From positions 1 through 62,908 of the forward strand of contig NZ_JAANIH010000052.1 of NCBI RefSeq assembly GCF_014529705.1: a stretch of 62,908 bases of DNA, given 5' to 3'. Within the stretch, counting starts at the first letter, position 1; every line of letters starts with the position of its first letter. Under the pieces are notes generated by a model that was given only the letters and a program-made list of their open reading frames with translations, was not told where the DNA came from and did not search any database. Positions 1 to 8,410 of the stretch are shown here, piece after piece. The position numbers and the translations under genes are program-made. Source of the stretch: Bradyrhizobium campsiandrae. Its GTDB lineage: Bacteria > Pseudomonadota > Alphaproteobacteria > Rhizobiales > Xanthobacteraceae.

Positions 1-117
1 ATGCTGGTGCGCCGGCGCAAGACCGGGACGGTCGTGACCGGCCGCACACCGCAACACGGTCTGCGCTTTTTCTTCCAGTATTTCCGACTTCATGGCGAAG
101 ACGGCAGCCTCCAACGC
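1..117 (+). pseudogene. GntR regulator fragment (wing plus start of effector domain), plus orientation
   Basis: Reading from the first base, the plus strand encodes a GntR-family segment: the wing after the helix-turn-helix (LVRRRKTGTVV) followed by the start of what looks like an effector-binding domain (FFFQYFRLHGEDGSLQ). Similarity stops near position 117, where the sequence turns into the reverse complement of a GntR N-terminus. The piece lacks both the DNA-recognition helices, which would lie to the left of the window, and the rest of the effector domain. Together with the minus-strand piece at 118-272 it looks like one gntR gene whose middle part is inverted. An assembly chimera is the main alternative. 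Confidence 0.6.
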
Positions 118-272
118 TCCGTGCCCGGAGCCAGTTCGCCCACCAGGATCGCCTCGGCGATCTGCCGCTTGACGTGCTCGTACAGCGGGACCGGCAGGCT
201 CGATAGGCCGCTCGCCGCTGCTCTTGCCTGTTTACCGGTCACGCCTGCCTCATTCTTTGGAATTGACAGCAA
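118..272 (-). pseudogene. GntR regulator N-terminal fragment, minus orientation
   Basis: The minus strand from ATG 272 encodes a typical GntR start: a short leader, then PLYEHVKRQIAEAILVGEL and APGTE, which is helix 1 and the turn before the recognition helices. Instead of the expected LPSE-type continuation, the reading runs into unrelated residues and stops at 90. The break lies at about 113-121, beside a small hairpin (GCTCCG at 116-121, CGGAGC at 126-131). The piece is divergent to the M20/oligopeptide operon, the usual position for a local regulator. That regulator is probably non-functional as read here. Confidence 0.6.
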
Positions 273-281
273 TCGTCTTCG

Positions 282-304
282 TCTATTTCTTTATAGAATA
301 TAGA
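282..304. promoter_or_regulatory. Operator-like imperfect palindrome between gntR start and the M20 operon
   Basis: Between the divergent starts (272 minus, 320 plus) an AT-rich imperfect palindrome has outer arms TCTAT (282-286) and ATAGA (300-304) and inner arms TTCT (287-290) and AGAA (295-298). A good -35-like TTGACA sits at 263-268, but no clear -10 is found at normal spacing. The place and symmetry fit a GntR operator (inference). Confidence 0.35.
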
Positions 305-319
305 AATGAGCCGCCGCAA

Positions 320-1636
320 ATGATTTCTCCATCGCCAAGCCCCGGACGGGCCGGCCCGACGCTGGCCGACGGTTTCGCCGAGATCGAGCGCACGGCCGAC
401 CGTGCGATCGACGATCTTGTGCGGATGGTAGCGATCGACACGGCCTTCCCGCCCGGCGCGGGATACGAAGCGTTTGCCGGATTGATGGAGAGCGTCGTTG
501 CACCGCTCAGCCTGGACTGCCAGCGCGTCGATGTCCCCGAACATTTGTGGCGCGTGGCTGGCGGCCCGGCGCAGGGGCGCAGAACCAATCTCATCGCGCG
601 CCGCCGCTCGGACAAGCCGGTGCTCGGGCTATATTTTCATGTCGACACCGTTCCGGCTGCGCCCGGCTGGGCCTCCAATCCGTGGCAATTGACCCGCGAT
701 GGCGATCGCCTGATCGGCCTCGGTGCCGCCGACATGAAGGGCACCATCGCGGCCGTGCTGCTCGCGCTGCGCGCCGCCGACACGATCGGCCTTCCACTCG
801 GCTACGACCCGATGCTGCTGCTTTGCACTGACGAAGAAGGCGGGCTCTATCCCGGCGTGCGTTATCTGGCGGAGCAAGGTTTGCTTGAAGGTCACATTCT
901 CAACTTCAACGGCGCCGCGGCGCCGCGCATCTGGGCCGGCTGCTTTGGCCTCTTCACGCTTCTGGTGCGCGTCCGCGGCAGGACACATCATGCGAGCGAG
1001 GCCGCGAGCGCAGGAGCCGACGCCAACGCCATCGAGGCCGCACTGCCGATCCTCAATGCGCTCGCAGCATTGAAACCGACGATCGCCACGCGGACGTCAA
1101 CCCTGCCTGCGCCGCCGCATGCGGCGCATCCGCTCGCCGGCCAGCTTGATATTTCCGCAGCCCATGGTGGCCAATGCGGCGGCCAGATTCCATCGCTCTT
1201 TGAAATTCTCGTCTGTCGACGCTATGCGCCGGAGGAGGACTTTCAGGCCGCGCGTGCCGAAATCGAGAACGCCGTCTTTGCCGCCGCCCCCAGAGCCGCG
1301 GTCGACGTGGTGCTCACAGGCCACCTCATGCCGACATCCGATCCGACAGGCCCGCACTGGCCGCGCTGGCAAGAGGCGCTGTCGGCCGGGTTTGGATACG
1401 CATCGGACGATTTCGCCAAATGGGGTGCGACGAGCTGTTCTGATTTTGGCTGGGTGCAACAGACCGGGATGCAGGAGATCCTGCTGAGCGGCCTCGGCCG
1501 GCCGGAAAGCCGCATCCACGCGCCCGGCGAATTCACGACCGTCACCGACATCGTCACGCTGGCGAAGTCAGTCCTCGCTTACCTTTCCGCCGAATTCCAT
1601 CCCGATCTTTCGCCCGAAGCAATCGCCATTCGCTAA
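320..1636 (+). CDS. M20-family zinc amidohydrolase/peptidase (ArgE/DapE-like)
   Basis: A 438-residue M20-type metallo-amidohydrolase, expected to hydrolyse an N-acyl amino acid or peptide in the cytoplasm. The canonical binuclear zinc motifs are present: HVDTVP near residue 107, GAADMKG near 138 and the catalytic TDEEGG, followed by the lid/dimerisation domain (RGRTHHASEA) and a late histidine in SRIHAPGEF. The ATG at 320 is preferred over an in-frame ATG at 224, because the extra 32 residues are translated intergenic and promoter DNA. It is first gene of a plus-strand operon with an oligopeptide-type transporter, so it probably acts on the imported substrate. The exact substrate cannot be read from sequence. 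Confidence 0.85.
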   Translation: MISPSPSPGRAGPTLADGFAEIERTADRAIDDLVRMVAIDTAFPPGAGYEAFAGLMESVVAPLSLDCQRVDVPEHLWRVAGGPAQGRRTNLIARRRSDKPVLGLYFHVDTVPAAPGWASNPWQLTRDGDRLIGLGAADMKGTIAAVLLALRAADTIGLPLGYDPMLLLCTDEEGGLYPGVRYLAEQGLLEGHILNFNGAAAPRIWAGCFGLFTLLVRVRGRTHHASEAASAGADANAIEAALPILNALAALKPTIATRTSTLPAPPHAAHPLAGQLDISAAHGGQCGGQIPSLFEILVCRRYAPEEDFQAARAEIENAVFAAAPRAAVDVVLTGHLMPTSDPTGPHWPRWQEALSAGFGYASDDFAKWGATSCSDFGWVQQTGMQEILLSGLGRPESRIHAPGEFTTVTDIVTLAKSVLAYLSAEFHPDLSPEAIAIR

Positions 1637-1655
1637 ACTCCTGGAGCGTATTCCC

Positions 1656-3203
1656 ATGTTGTCCATCACCCGCCGCGCGTTTCTCGCCGGGACTGCCATC
1701 GGTCTCGTCACCTTGCCCAAGATCGCCGTCGCCGATGCTCCCAGGCGCGGCGGCGTGCTGCGGATGTCGCTGGACCAAGCTGCGTCGGTGATCCATCCGA
1801 TGCTGGCGCGGGTCAATCCGGAATATCTCGTCACCGAGTTGCTTTACTCCAACCTGACCCGGCTGAAGCCGGACATGACCGTCGAGCCGGACCTCGCGCT
1901 CTCCTGGGAGCCGAACGAGACACGCACGGAGTGGACCTTCAAACTGCGCCCTGGCGTGACGTTCCATGACGGCTCGCCGCTGACGTCGGAAGATGTCGTC
2001 GCCAGCATCAATGCCATCCTCGATCCGAAGACCGCATCCCCTGGTCGGACCAATGTCGGTCCGATCAAGGAGGTCGCAGCGATTGATCCCCTGACTGTCA
2101 AATTCACGCTATCAGGCGCCTACGCCGACCTGCCGGTGGCCCTGACCTATCTCAACGCGCGGATCGTTCCGGCCAAGGTGATCGCCTCCGATCTCGCCAG
2201 CCTTTCGACCACCGCAAACGGCACCGGCCCGTTCAAGCTCGTCTCGTATGAGCCCGACCGGAAGATCGTGGTCGAACGCAACGCCGCCTATTACGACCCG
2301 ACCCGGCCTTACCTCGACCGCGTGGAATTGCTGGTCTACCCCGATCGCACCGCGGAAGCGTCGGCGATGATATCCGGCGAGATCGACCTGCTGCTGACGA
2401 CGACGCCCGGCGAATACGAGCGGCTCGTGAAGGCGAGCGGCGTCAAGGCGCTGCGCACGGCCTCCGGCCAATTCCTCAACATCAACCTCGGATGCGACCA
2501 GAAGCCGTTCAACGACGTCAGGGTCCGCCAGGCGCTGGCGCTGGCGGTCGATCGCGAGGCCACCGTCGGATTTGTCGCCGGCGGCTACGGCACCCCGGGC
2601 AACGACACGCCGCTCAATTCCGCCTATCACTTCTACAAGAATATCCCGATGAAGAAGCCCGATATCGCCAAGGCCAAGCAGCTTCTGGCCGAGGCCGGCT
2701 ATCCCAACGGCATCGACCTGACGCTAATCGCATCCGACCGCCCCGCGACCCGCACCCAGCTCGGCGTCGCGGTTCGCGAGATGGCCGCGGCGGCCGGCTT
2801 CCGCATCAACGTGCAGACGATGCCGCACGCGACCTATCTCGACCAGGTCTGGAAGAAGGGCAATTTCTACGTCGGCTTCTACAACATGCAGCCGACGGCC
2901 GACGGAATCTTCAACCTGCTCTACACGTCCAATGCGGCCTGGAACGAGACGCACTGGAACAACAGCGCATTCGATGCCGTCATCAATGCAGCCCGCGTCG
3001 AGACCGACGAGACCAAGCGCGCCGCGCTCTATGCCCAGGCGCAGGAGATGATGAACGCGGAGGTCCCCAGCGTGATCTCGGCGTTCTTCGACCTTCTTGC
3101 CGCACAGCGCTCCTATGTCGAGGGCTACACGCTGCATCCTCGCGGTTCGGTGTTCCGCCTCGATCTGGTTTCGCTCGGCGCCGGCGCGCCGAAGCGCGGC
3201 TGA
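1656..3203 (+). CDS. Periplasmic substrate-binding protein of an oligopeptide-type ABC transporter (SBP_bac_5)
   Basis: A 515-residue family-5 solute-binding protein that captures peptides or similar solutes in the periplasm for the permeases that follow. It starts with a twin-arginine-type leader (RRAFLAG, then a hydrophobic stretch and an AVADA-like cleavage region). The family pattern follows: RGGVLRM, SLxPELALSWE-type start, LRPGVTFHDGSPLTSEDV, and NDVRVRQALALAVDR in the second lobe. GGAG lies just ahead of ATG 1656. It is 19 bases after the M20 gene and 14 bases before the first permease, hence one operon. Length is normal for the family. Confidence 0.9.
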   Translation: MLSITRRAFLAGTAIGLVTLPKIAVADAPRRGGVLRMSLDQAASVIHPMLARVNPEYLVTELLYSNLTRLKPDMTVEPDLALSWEPNETRTEWTFKLRPGVTFHDGSPLTSEDVVASINAILDPKTASPGRTNVGPIKEVAAIDPLTVKFTLSGAYADLPVALTYLNARIVPAKVIASDLASLSTTANGTGPFKLVSYEPDRKIVVERNAAYYDPTRPYLDRVELLVYPDRTAEASAMISGEIDLLLTTTPGEYERLVKASGVKALRTASGQFLNINLGCDQKPFNDVRVRQALALAVDREATVGFVAGGYGTPGNDTPLNSAYHFYKNIPMKKPDIAKAKQLLAEAGYPNGIDLTLIASDRPATRTQLGVAVREMAAAAGFRINVQTMPHATYLDQVWKKGNFYVGFYNMQPTADGIFNLLYTSNAAWNETHWNNSAFDAVINAARVETDETKRAALYAQAQEMMNAEVPSVISAFFDLLAAQRSYVEGYTLHPRGSVFRLDLVSLGAGAPKRG

Positions 3204-3217
3204 CACGGAGACTTCGG

Positions 3218-4165
3218 GTGTCGCTTGCCTGGTTCGCGCGCCGTCTGCTGTTGATGATCTACACCGTCGTCGTGGTCTCGATGCTGGTGTTCGCCATCAC
3301 ACAGATCCTGCCGGCCGACGCGGCCCAGTCGCTGCTGGGCGAGAATGCGACGCCGGAAATGCTGGCTGCGCTCAGGGCAAAGCTCGGGCTGGGCGATCCT
3401 GCCTGGCAGCAATATCTGCACTGGGCCGGCCGCATCTTCAGCGGCGATTTCGGCATCTCGATGCGGACGAGCCGGCCGGTCGGCCCCGACATGCTGACGG
3501 CGCTGTCGCGTTCGCTGCTGCTCGCGGTCGCGTCCATCGTCGTGACGCTGATCGTGGCCGTGCCGCTCGGTGTGATCGCGGCGCTCCGCCAAGGAAGGCT
3601 CGCCGACACAGGTGTCAGCCTGATCGCCTATCTCGGGGTCTCGCTGCCCGAGTTCGTCACCGCCACGCTGCTCGCGCTGCTGCTGGCCGACACGCTGCAT
3701 TGGCTGCCGGCCACCGGCTACGTCTCGCCGCTGGAAAATTTTGGCGATGGCATCTCTCATCTGGCGCTGCCGGTGCTGACGATCTCGGTGATCCTGATCG
3801 CGCACGTCATGCGCATGATGCGCTCCGAGACGCTGGACGTGCTGAGATCGGACTATATCCGCGCAGCGCGCCTGAAGGGCTTGCCGGAACGTAGCGTGCT
3901 GTTCCGTCACGCGCTGCGCAACGCGCTGTTGCCTGTCGTGACGATCATCGCGCTCGATGTCGGCTACCTGCTCGGCGGCATCATCGTGATCGAGGAGATA
4001 TTCGCCATTCCCGGCATCGGACGGGCCTTGATGGTGGCCATCACCGCGCGCGATCTGCCGTCGATCCAGGCAGGCGCGTTGATCATGGCGGCAACCTACG
4101 CCGTCACCAACACGCTTGCCGACCTGGCCTATGCCGTTCTCGACCCGCGGATCCGCTATGACTGA
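3218..4165 (+). CDS. ABC transporter inner-membrane permease, DppB/OppB type
   Basis: A 315-residue permease with an N-terminal membrane helix, a periplasmic segment (ILPADAAQSLLGENATPE), five further helices and the EAA-type loop (DYIRAARLKGLPERSVLFRHALRNALLPVV) that docks the ATPase. The GTG at 3218 is chosen because it gives the expected N-terminus (SLAWFARRLLLMI). The open frame upstream of it is only the shadow of the binding-protein gene. It precedes the second permease, whose start overlaps this stop, as usual in dipeptide-transport operons. Confidence 0.9.
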   Translation: MSLAWFARRLLLMIYTVVVVSMLVFAITQILPADAAQSLLGENATPEMLAALRAKLGLGDPAWQQYLHWAGRIFSGDFGISMRTSRPVGPDMLTALSRSLLLAVASIVVTLIVAVPLGVIAALRQGRLADTGVSLIAYLGVSLPEFVTATLLALLLADTLHWLPATGYVSPLENFGDGISHLALPVLTISVILIAHVMRMMRSETLDVLRSDYIRAARLKGLPERSVLFRHALRNALLPVVTIIALDVGYLLGGIIVIEEIFAIPGIGRALMVAITARDLPSIQAGALIMAATYAVTNTLADLAYAVLDPRIRYD

Positions 4166-4988
4166 GCTTTTCATCCGCCTGATCCGCAGACCGCAGGGGC
4201 TCGTCGGCGTCGCGCTGCTGGCGCTCATTGCCGTTACATGCCTGTTCGGGCCGGCGCTCGCTCCATACGCGCCGGAGAAGATCGATTTTCTCGGCCGCTT
4301 TCGCTCGCCCGGCTGGCACAACTGGCTTGGCGCGGATGAATTCGGCCGCGACATCCTCAGCCGCCTGATGGTCGGCGCGCGTTCGACCGTGCCGATGGCG
4401 CTCATCGCGACCCTTGCCGGCAGCGCGGTCGGCGCCATTGTCGGTGTCGGTTCGGCCTATCTTGGCGGCCGGATCGACGAGGCCATCATGCGCACCAACG
4501 ATGCCGTGATGGCGATCCCCGGCCTTCTGATGGCTCTGTTGTTGGTCTCGACGCTCGGCAATGGCGCCGGCAACGCGGTCATCGCCATCGCGATTGCCTT
4601 TGCGCCGGGCATGGCGCGCGTCACCCGCTCGGTCGCCCTCAACATACGCAATCAGGATTACGTCAAGGCGGCCATCGCGCGTGGCGAGGGCGCAACTTGG
4701 ATCATCTTCCGCGAGATGCTGCCCAATGTGATGGCGCCGATCGTGATCGAATCCACCATCCGCGTGTCCTTTGCCGTGATGCTGTTCGCAACGCTCAGCT
4801 TCCTCGGGGTCGGCGCACAGCCGCCCGCATCCGAATGGGGACTCATGGTCGCCGATGCCCGGCAATACATGTACCAGGCGCCATGGGGGCTGATCGCACC
4901 GTCGGCTGCGATCGCACTCACCGCCATTGCCTTCAACCTCCTGGGCGACGGCCTTCGCGACGCTCTCAATCCGAGGGATGAACGGTGA
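4158..4988 (+). CDS. ABC transporter inner-membrane permease, DppC/OppC type
   Basis: A 276-residue second permease of the peptide-type importer. It has the N-terminal helix followed by the DppC hallmark LGADEFGRDILSRL, then the membrane domain with the EAA loop (QDYVKAAIARGEGATWIIFREMLPNV) and the C-terminal signature LLGDGLRDALNPR. ATG 4158 overlaps the stop of the upstream permease by eight bases, indicating coupled translation. Its own stop overlaps the GTG start of the ATPase gene. Confidence 0.9.
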   Translation: MTELFIRLIRRPQGLVGVALLALIAVTCLFGPALAPYAPEKIDFLGRFRSPGWHNWLGADEFGRDILSRLMVGARSTVPMALIATLAGSAVGAIVGVGSAYLGGRIDEAIMRTNDAVMAIPGLLMALLLVSTLGNGAGNAVIAIAIAFAPGMARVTRSVALNIRNQDYVKAAIARGEGATWIIFREMLPNVMAPIVIESTIRVSFAVMLFATLSFLGVGAQPPASEWGLMVADARQYMYQAPWGLIAPSAAIALTAIAFNLLGDGLRDALNPRDER

Positions 4989-6559
4989 CCCCGGCGCTTG
5001 CCATCAAGAATTATACGCTCGATTACGCGACCGCCGCGGGACCGGTGCACGTTCTGCACGACATCTCGCTTCAGATCGAGCCGGGCGAGGTTCTGGGCCT
5101 CGTCGGGGAATCCGGCTCCGGCAAGAGCTCGCTCGCCTGGGCGCTGATGCGCCATTTGCCCGACAATGCCCGCGAGATCGCAGGCTCCCTACATCTCGGC
5201 GACACCGACCTTCAGCGCCTCAGTCCACGCGAGCTAACGAAAGTCCGGGGGCGCCGGCTCGGCATGGTGTTCCAGGATCCGTCGACCGCGCTCAACCCGA
5301 CGCTCACCGTCGGCCGGCAGGTGACGGAGACGCTGGTCCAGCATCGCGGCCTCGGCCAGCGCGAGGCGAATGCGCTGGCGATCGACCTGCTCGGTCATGT
5401 CGAACTGCGCGATCCCGCCGCGATCATGCTCCGTTATCCGCACGAGATCTCCGGCGGCGAGAAGCAGCGTGTCATCATTGCCGCGGCTTTCGGGTGCCGG
5501 CCCGATGTCATCCTGTTCGACGAACCGACCACGGCGCTCGACGTCATCACCGGCGCGCGTATCCTCGAACTGTTTGCGCGGTTGCGCGAAGAAACCGGCG
5601 TTGCCGCGCTCTATATCTCCCACGACCTTGCGCTGGTGACGCGTGTTGCCGACCGGGTCGCCGTCCTGAAGCACGGCCGTCTCGTCGAGCAGGCGCCGGC
5701 CGCCGATATTTTTCGCGCGCCGCGTCATGCCGATACGCAGGCCCTCGTGCAGGCCGTGCCGCGGCCGGAACGGCGTCTCATTCACGACAGGCCCAGCGAC
5801 GAGGTTCTTCTCGCGGCCTCCGACATCGAAGTTCACTACGGCCGCGCCAGCCTCTTCGGCCATGCGGCGCCGCCTGCGACCAGGCGCATCGGCCTCGACG
5901 TGCGGGTCGGCGAGATCCTCGGCCTTGTCGGCGAATCCGGGTCGGGCAAATCCTCGGTCGCACGCGCGCTCACTGGTCTTGCCCGGTTCTCGGGAAAGGT
6001 CCGCTTCGACAATCGCGAGATCACAGGGGCGCGTGACATGAACGCGGCCTATCGCCGCGACGTCCAGATCATCTTTCAGCATCCGGATTCCTCGCTCAAT
6101 CCGCGGCAGAGGATCAGCGAAATCCTGTCGCGTCCCCTGAAGCTGTATGGCGGCAACACCGCCGAGATTCCCCGCCTTCTCGAACAGGTCCGCCTCCCGG
6201 CGTCCTTTGCCGGTCGCTGGCCGCACCAGCTTTCCGGCGGCCAGAAGCAGCGTGTCGCCATCGCACGGGCCTTTGCCGCACGGCCAAAGCTCGTGATCTG
6301 CGACGAGATCACCGCGCCGCTGGACGTTTCCGTGCAGGCTCAGATCATCGAATTGCTGCTGGCGCTGCGCGCCGCGACGAGCACCGCCTTTCTCTTCATC
6401 ACCCACGATCTCAACCTCATCCGTCAAATCGCCCACCGCATCGCGGTGATGCGCGGGGGCGAGATGGTCGACCTGTTGCCGATCGAGGATTTCGACGCAG
6501 ATCACGTTCATCCCTATACCCGCGAACTGATGGCCGCCTCCCCCGTACCGGTCGGCTGA
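4985..6559 (+). CDS. Fused double ATPase of an oligopeptide-type ABC transporter (DppD-DppF fusion)
   Basis: A 524-residue protein with two complete nucleotide-binding domains in one chain. The first has Walker A GESGSGKSS, signature SGGEKQR, and Walker B ILFDEPTTALD. The second has Walker A GESGSGKSS, signature SGGQKQR, and Walker B VICDEITAPLD. The second D-loop (APLD rather than SALD) is slightly unusual. The GTG start at 4985 overlaps the stop of the permease gene. Most dipeptide transporters use two separate ATPase genes; a fused form occurs in many rhizobia, and the second peptide-type transporter here (34274-35944) is fused too. It energises import from the cytoplasmic face. Confidence 0.9.
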   Translation: MTPALAIKNYTLDYATAAGPVHVLHDISLQIEPGEVLGLVGESGSGKSSLAWALMRHLPDNAREIAGSLHLGDTDLQRLSPRELTKVRGRRLGMVFQDPSTALNPTLTVGRQVTETLVQHRGLGQREANALAIDLLGHVELRDPAAIMLRYPHEISGGEKQRVIIAAAFGCRPDVILFDEPTTALDVITGARILELFARLREETGVAALYISHDLALVTRVADRVAVLKHGRLVEQAPAADIFRAPRHADTQALVQAVPRPERRLIHDRPSDEVLLAASDIEVHYGRASLFGHAAPPATRRIGLDVRVGEILGLVGESGSGKSSVARALTGLARFSGKVRFDNREITGARDMNAAYRRDVQIIFQHPDSSLNPRQRISEILSRPLKLYGGNTAEIPRLLEQVRLPASFAGRWPHQLSGGQKQRVAIARAFAARPKLVICDEITAPLDVSVQAQIIELLLALRAATSTAFLFITHDLNLIRQIAHRIAVMRGGEMVDLLPIEDFDADHVHPYTRELMAASPVPVG

Positions 6560-6574
6560 CAAGGATTTTCTCCC

Positions 6575-7789
6575 ATGGATCACAACGCACTTCTCGCCCG
6601 GATCGATGTGCCCGCGGCCCTCGACCTGCTGTCGTGCATGGTGCAGCACAAGAGCTACTCCAAGTCGGATGGCGAGAAGCAGCTCGCCTCCTACATGGCA
6701 GGCCGCATGCGCGAGATCGGCCTCGACACCGAGCTCTCGCCGTTTGGCAGTGAGGGCCGCGTCAACGCCGTCGGCCGCTGGAAGGGCACGGGCGGCGGCA
6801 ACAGCCTGATGTTCAACGGCCATCTCGACACCAACCCGGTGACCGAGGGCTGGACCGTCGATCCGTGGGCCGGCAAGGTCGACGACGCCTTCATTTACGG
6901 CATCGGCGTCTCCAACATGAAGGCCGGCGACGCCGCCTATTTCTGCGCGGTGAAGACGCTGATCGATGCCGGCGTCAAGCTCCGGGGCGATGTCATTCTC
7001 ACCTACGTCGTCGGCGAGCTGCAAGGCGGCGTCGGCACCTACTCGCTGATCGAGCAGGGACTCCGCGCCGACTATTTCATCAATTCCGAGCCGACCGATC
7101 TGAAGGCGATGACCATGCATGCCGCGGCGTTCATGTTCATCATCGAGTTGACTGGTGATACCCGCCATCTGTCCAAGCGCGAAGAGGCGGTCGACGCGAT
7201 CACCGCAGCGTGCGACCTCATTCCGCGCCTCAACGCAATGAAGTTCTCCGGCGCGCTCTCCCCGGAGCATGAACGGATCAATCGGGTCCATGTTGGCGTC
7301 GTCCACGGCGCGCTCGGGCGCGAGCTGCACGAATGGCGTACGCCCCAGGTTGCGGACTTCGTGCGGATCAAAGGCTCGGGCCGCTATGCGCCGGGGCAGA
7401 CCGAAGCCGGCGCGATGGCTGACATGCGCCGCGAGCTCGAAGCGCTGAAGGCCCGCTTTCCCGGCCTCAAGGCCGAAATCATGTCGGAGGACCGCTCCGG
7501 CGTTCCGACGATGCCGCCGTTCGAGGTGGCGCGCACGAGCCCAATCGTCGCAGCGGTCAATCGGGCCTATCGCGCGGTGCGCGGCGAGGACCAGCCGACG
7601 GGGCCCGTTGCGCCGAGCTGCTTCTACGGCACCGATGCCGGTCATCTGCACTATTACGGCAAGATGGAGGGCATCGTCTGCGGCCCCGGCGGCCGCTACA
7701 ACACCATGCCCGACGAGCGGGTCGATATCGTCGACTTCACCGACATGATCCGGATCTACGTGCTCGCCATCCTCGAGATCTGCGGCTGA
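6575..7789 (+). CDS. M20-family hydrolase with altered metal-site residues
   Basis: A 404-residue M20-fold protein, last gene of the operon, with AAGGA ahead of ATG 6575. The first motif is intact (GHLDTNP, H83 and D85). The bridging aspartate of the usual xxDMKGG motif is replaced by N114 (GVSNMKAG), and the usual DEExGG becomes GELQGG, keeping one glutamate (E148) but putting leucine at the ligand position. The last part has a normal C-terminal domain. It may hydrolyse an N-acyl substrate with a changed metal centre, or have lost classical activity. It differs clearly from the canonical M20 gene that begins this operon. Confidence 0.8.
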   Translation: MDHNALLARIDVPAALDLLSCMVQHKSYSKSDGEKQLASYMAGRMREIGLDTELSPFGSEGRVNAVGRWKGTGGGNSLMFNGHLDTNPVTEGWTVDPWAGKVDDAFIYGIGVSNMKAGDAAYFCAVKTLIDAGVKLRGDVILTYVVGELQGGVGTYSLIEQGLRADYFINSEPTDLKAMTMHAAAFMFIIELTGDTRHLSKREEAVDAITAACDLIPRLNAMKFSGALSPEHERINRVHVGVVHGALGRELHEWRTPQVADFVRIKGSGRYAPGQTEAGAMADMRRELEALKARFPGLKAEIMSEDRSGVPTMPPFEVARTSPIVAAVNRAYRAVRGEDQPTGPVAPSCFYGTDAGHLHYYGKMEGIVCGPGGRYNTMPDERVDIVDFTDMIRIYVLAILEICG

Positions 7790-7877
7790 CGGGCACTCGA
7801 AAGCGCGCATCTGTCCCCGACGACGGCGAATGACGATGTTGTTTCCGATCGACGAATTGACGCACGCGTCAGCACGA

Positions 7878-8408
7878 TCAGGATCGGCCATGAGCGAGGT
7901 CGGATCCAGCCTCGGCTCGAGTGGTCACTCCGACCGTATGGTAGGCACGGCCGAAATAGATCAGATTGTCCAGGCAGCCGGATCTCTGCAGCGCCACGAC
8001 CCGGCAGAACAGCACATCGTGCGTGCCGACATTGACGACGCTCGCAATCCGGCAGTCGAACGCGGCGGCGCCGTCGGCCAGCACCGGCGCACCGGTTTCA
8101 AGCGTCGACCACGCCGCGGCGGCAAAGCGTTCGTCGGCCGGCACCTTGCCGCCGAACAGGCGGGACAGCGGCTCGTGCCGGGCGGAGAGCACGTTGACGC
8201 ACACCACCTTGTTGCCGGTGACGCCGGCATAGGCGGAGGATGCGCGGTTGATGCAGACGAGCAGCGTCGGCGGATCGTCGGTGACGCTGCAAATCGCCGA
8301 GGCGCTAAATCCGGCACGGCCCGCGCCGCCGTCGGTCGTGACGATGCTGACGGCGGCGCCGAGACAGGCCATCGCGTCCCGGTAGTCCTGAGGGGCGATG
8401 TCCTGCAT
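7878..8408 (-). CDS. Flavin reductase-like protein (FMN-binding split barrel)
   Basis: A 176-residue flavin reductase-like protein of the HpaC/RutF kind, which supplies reduced FMN to a partner monooxygenase. Typical segments are YRDAMACLGAAVSIVTT at the start, then GFSASAICSVTDDPPTLLVCIN, VCVNVLSARHEPLSRLFGG and the late GTHDVLFCRVV. ATG 8408 lies just after the stop of the upstream gene; a GTG six bases further up is an alternative. It is the last gene of the minus-strand operon 12494-7878. The nearby NtaA-type monooxygenase (17743-19047) needs exactly such a reductase, so pairing across the divergent promoter is plausible (inference). Confidence 0.85.
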   Translation of the reverse strand: MQDIAPQDYRDAMACLGAAVSIVTTDGGAGRAGFSASAICSVTDDPPTLLVCINRASSAYAGVTGNKVVCVNVLSARHEPLSRLFGGKVPADERFAAAAWSTLETGAPVLADGAAAFDCRIASVVNVGTHDVLFCRVVALQRSGCLDNLIYFGRAYHTVGVTTRAEAGSDLAHGRS

Positions 8409-8410
8409 GC

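Noticed and set aside
7858..7871. Small hairpin TGACG-CACG-CGTCA in the convergent gap after the second M20 gene
   Set aside because: Five-bp stem without T-run; too weak to call a terminator.
5234..7891. An 885-codon open frame on the minus strand
   Set aside because: It lies antisense to the ATPase and M20 genes, both with clear domain motifs; its translation is arginine/histidine/aspartate-rich, low in motifs, typical of antisense frames in GC-rich DNA.
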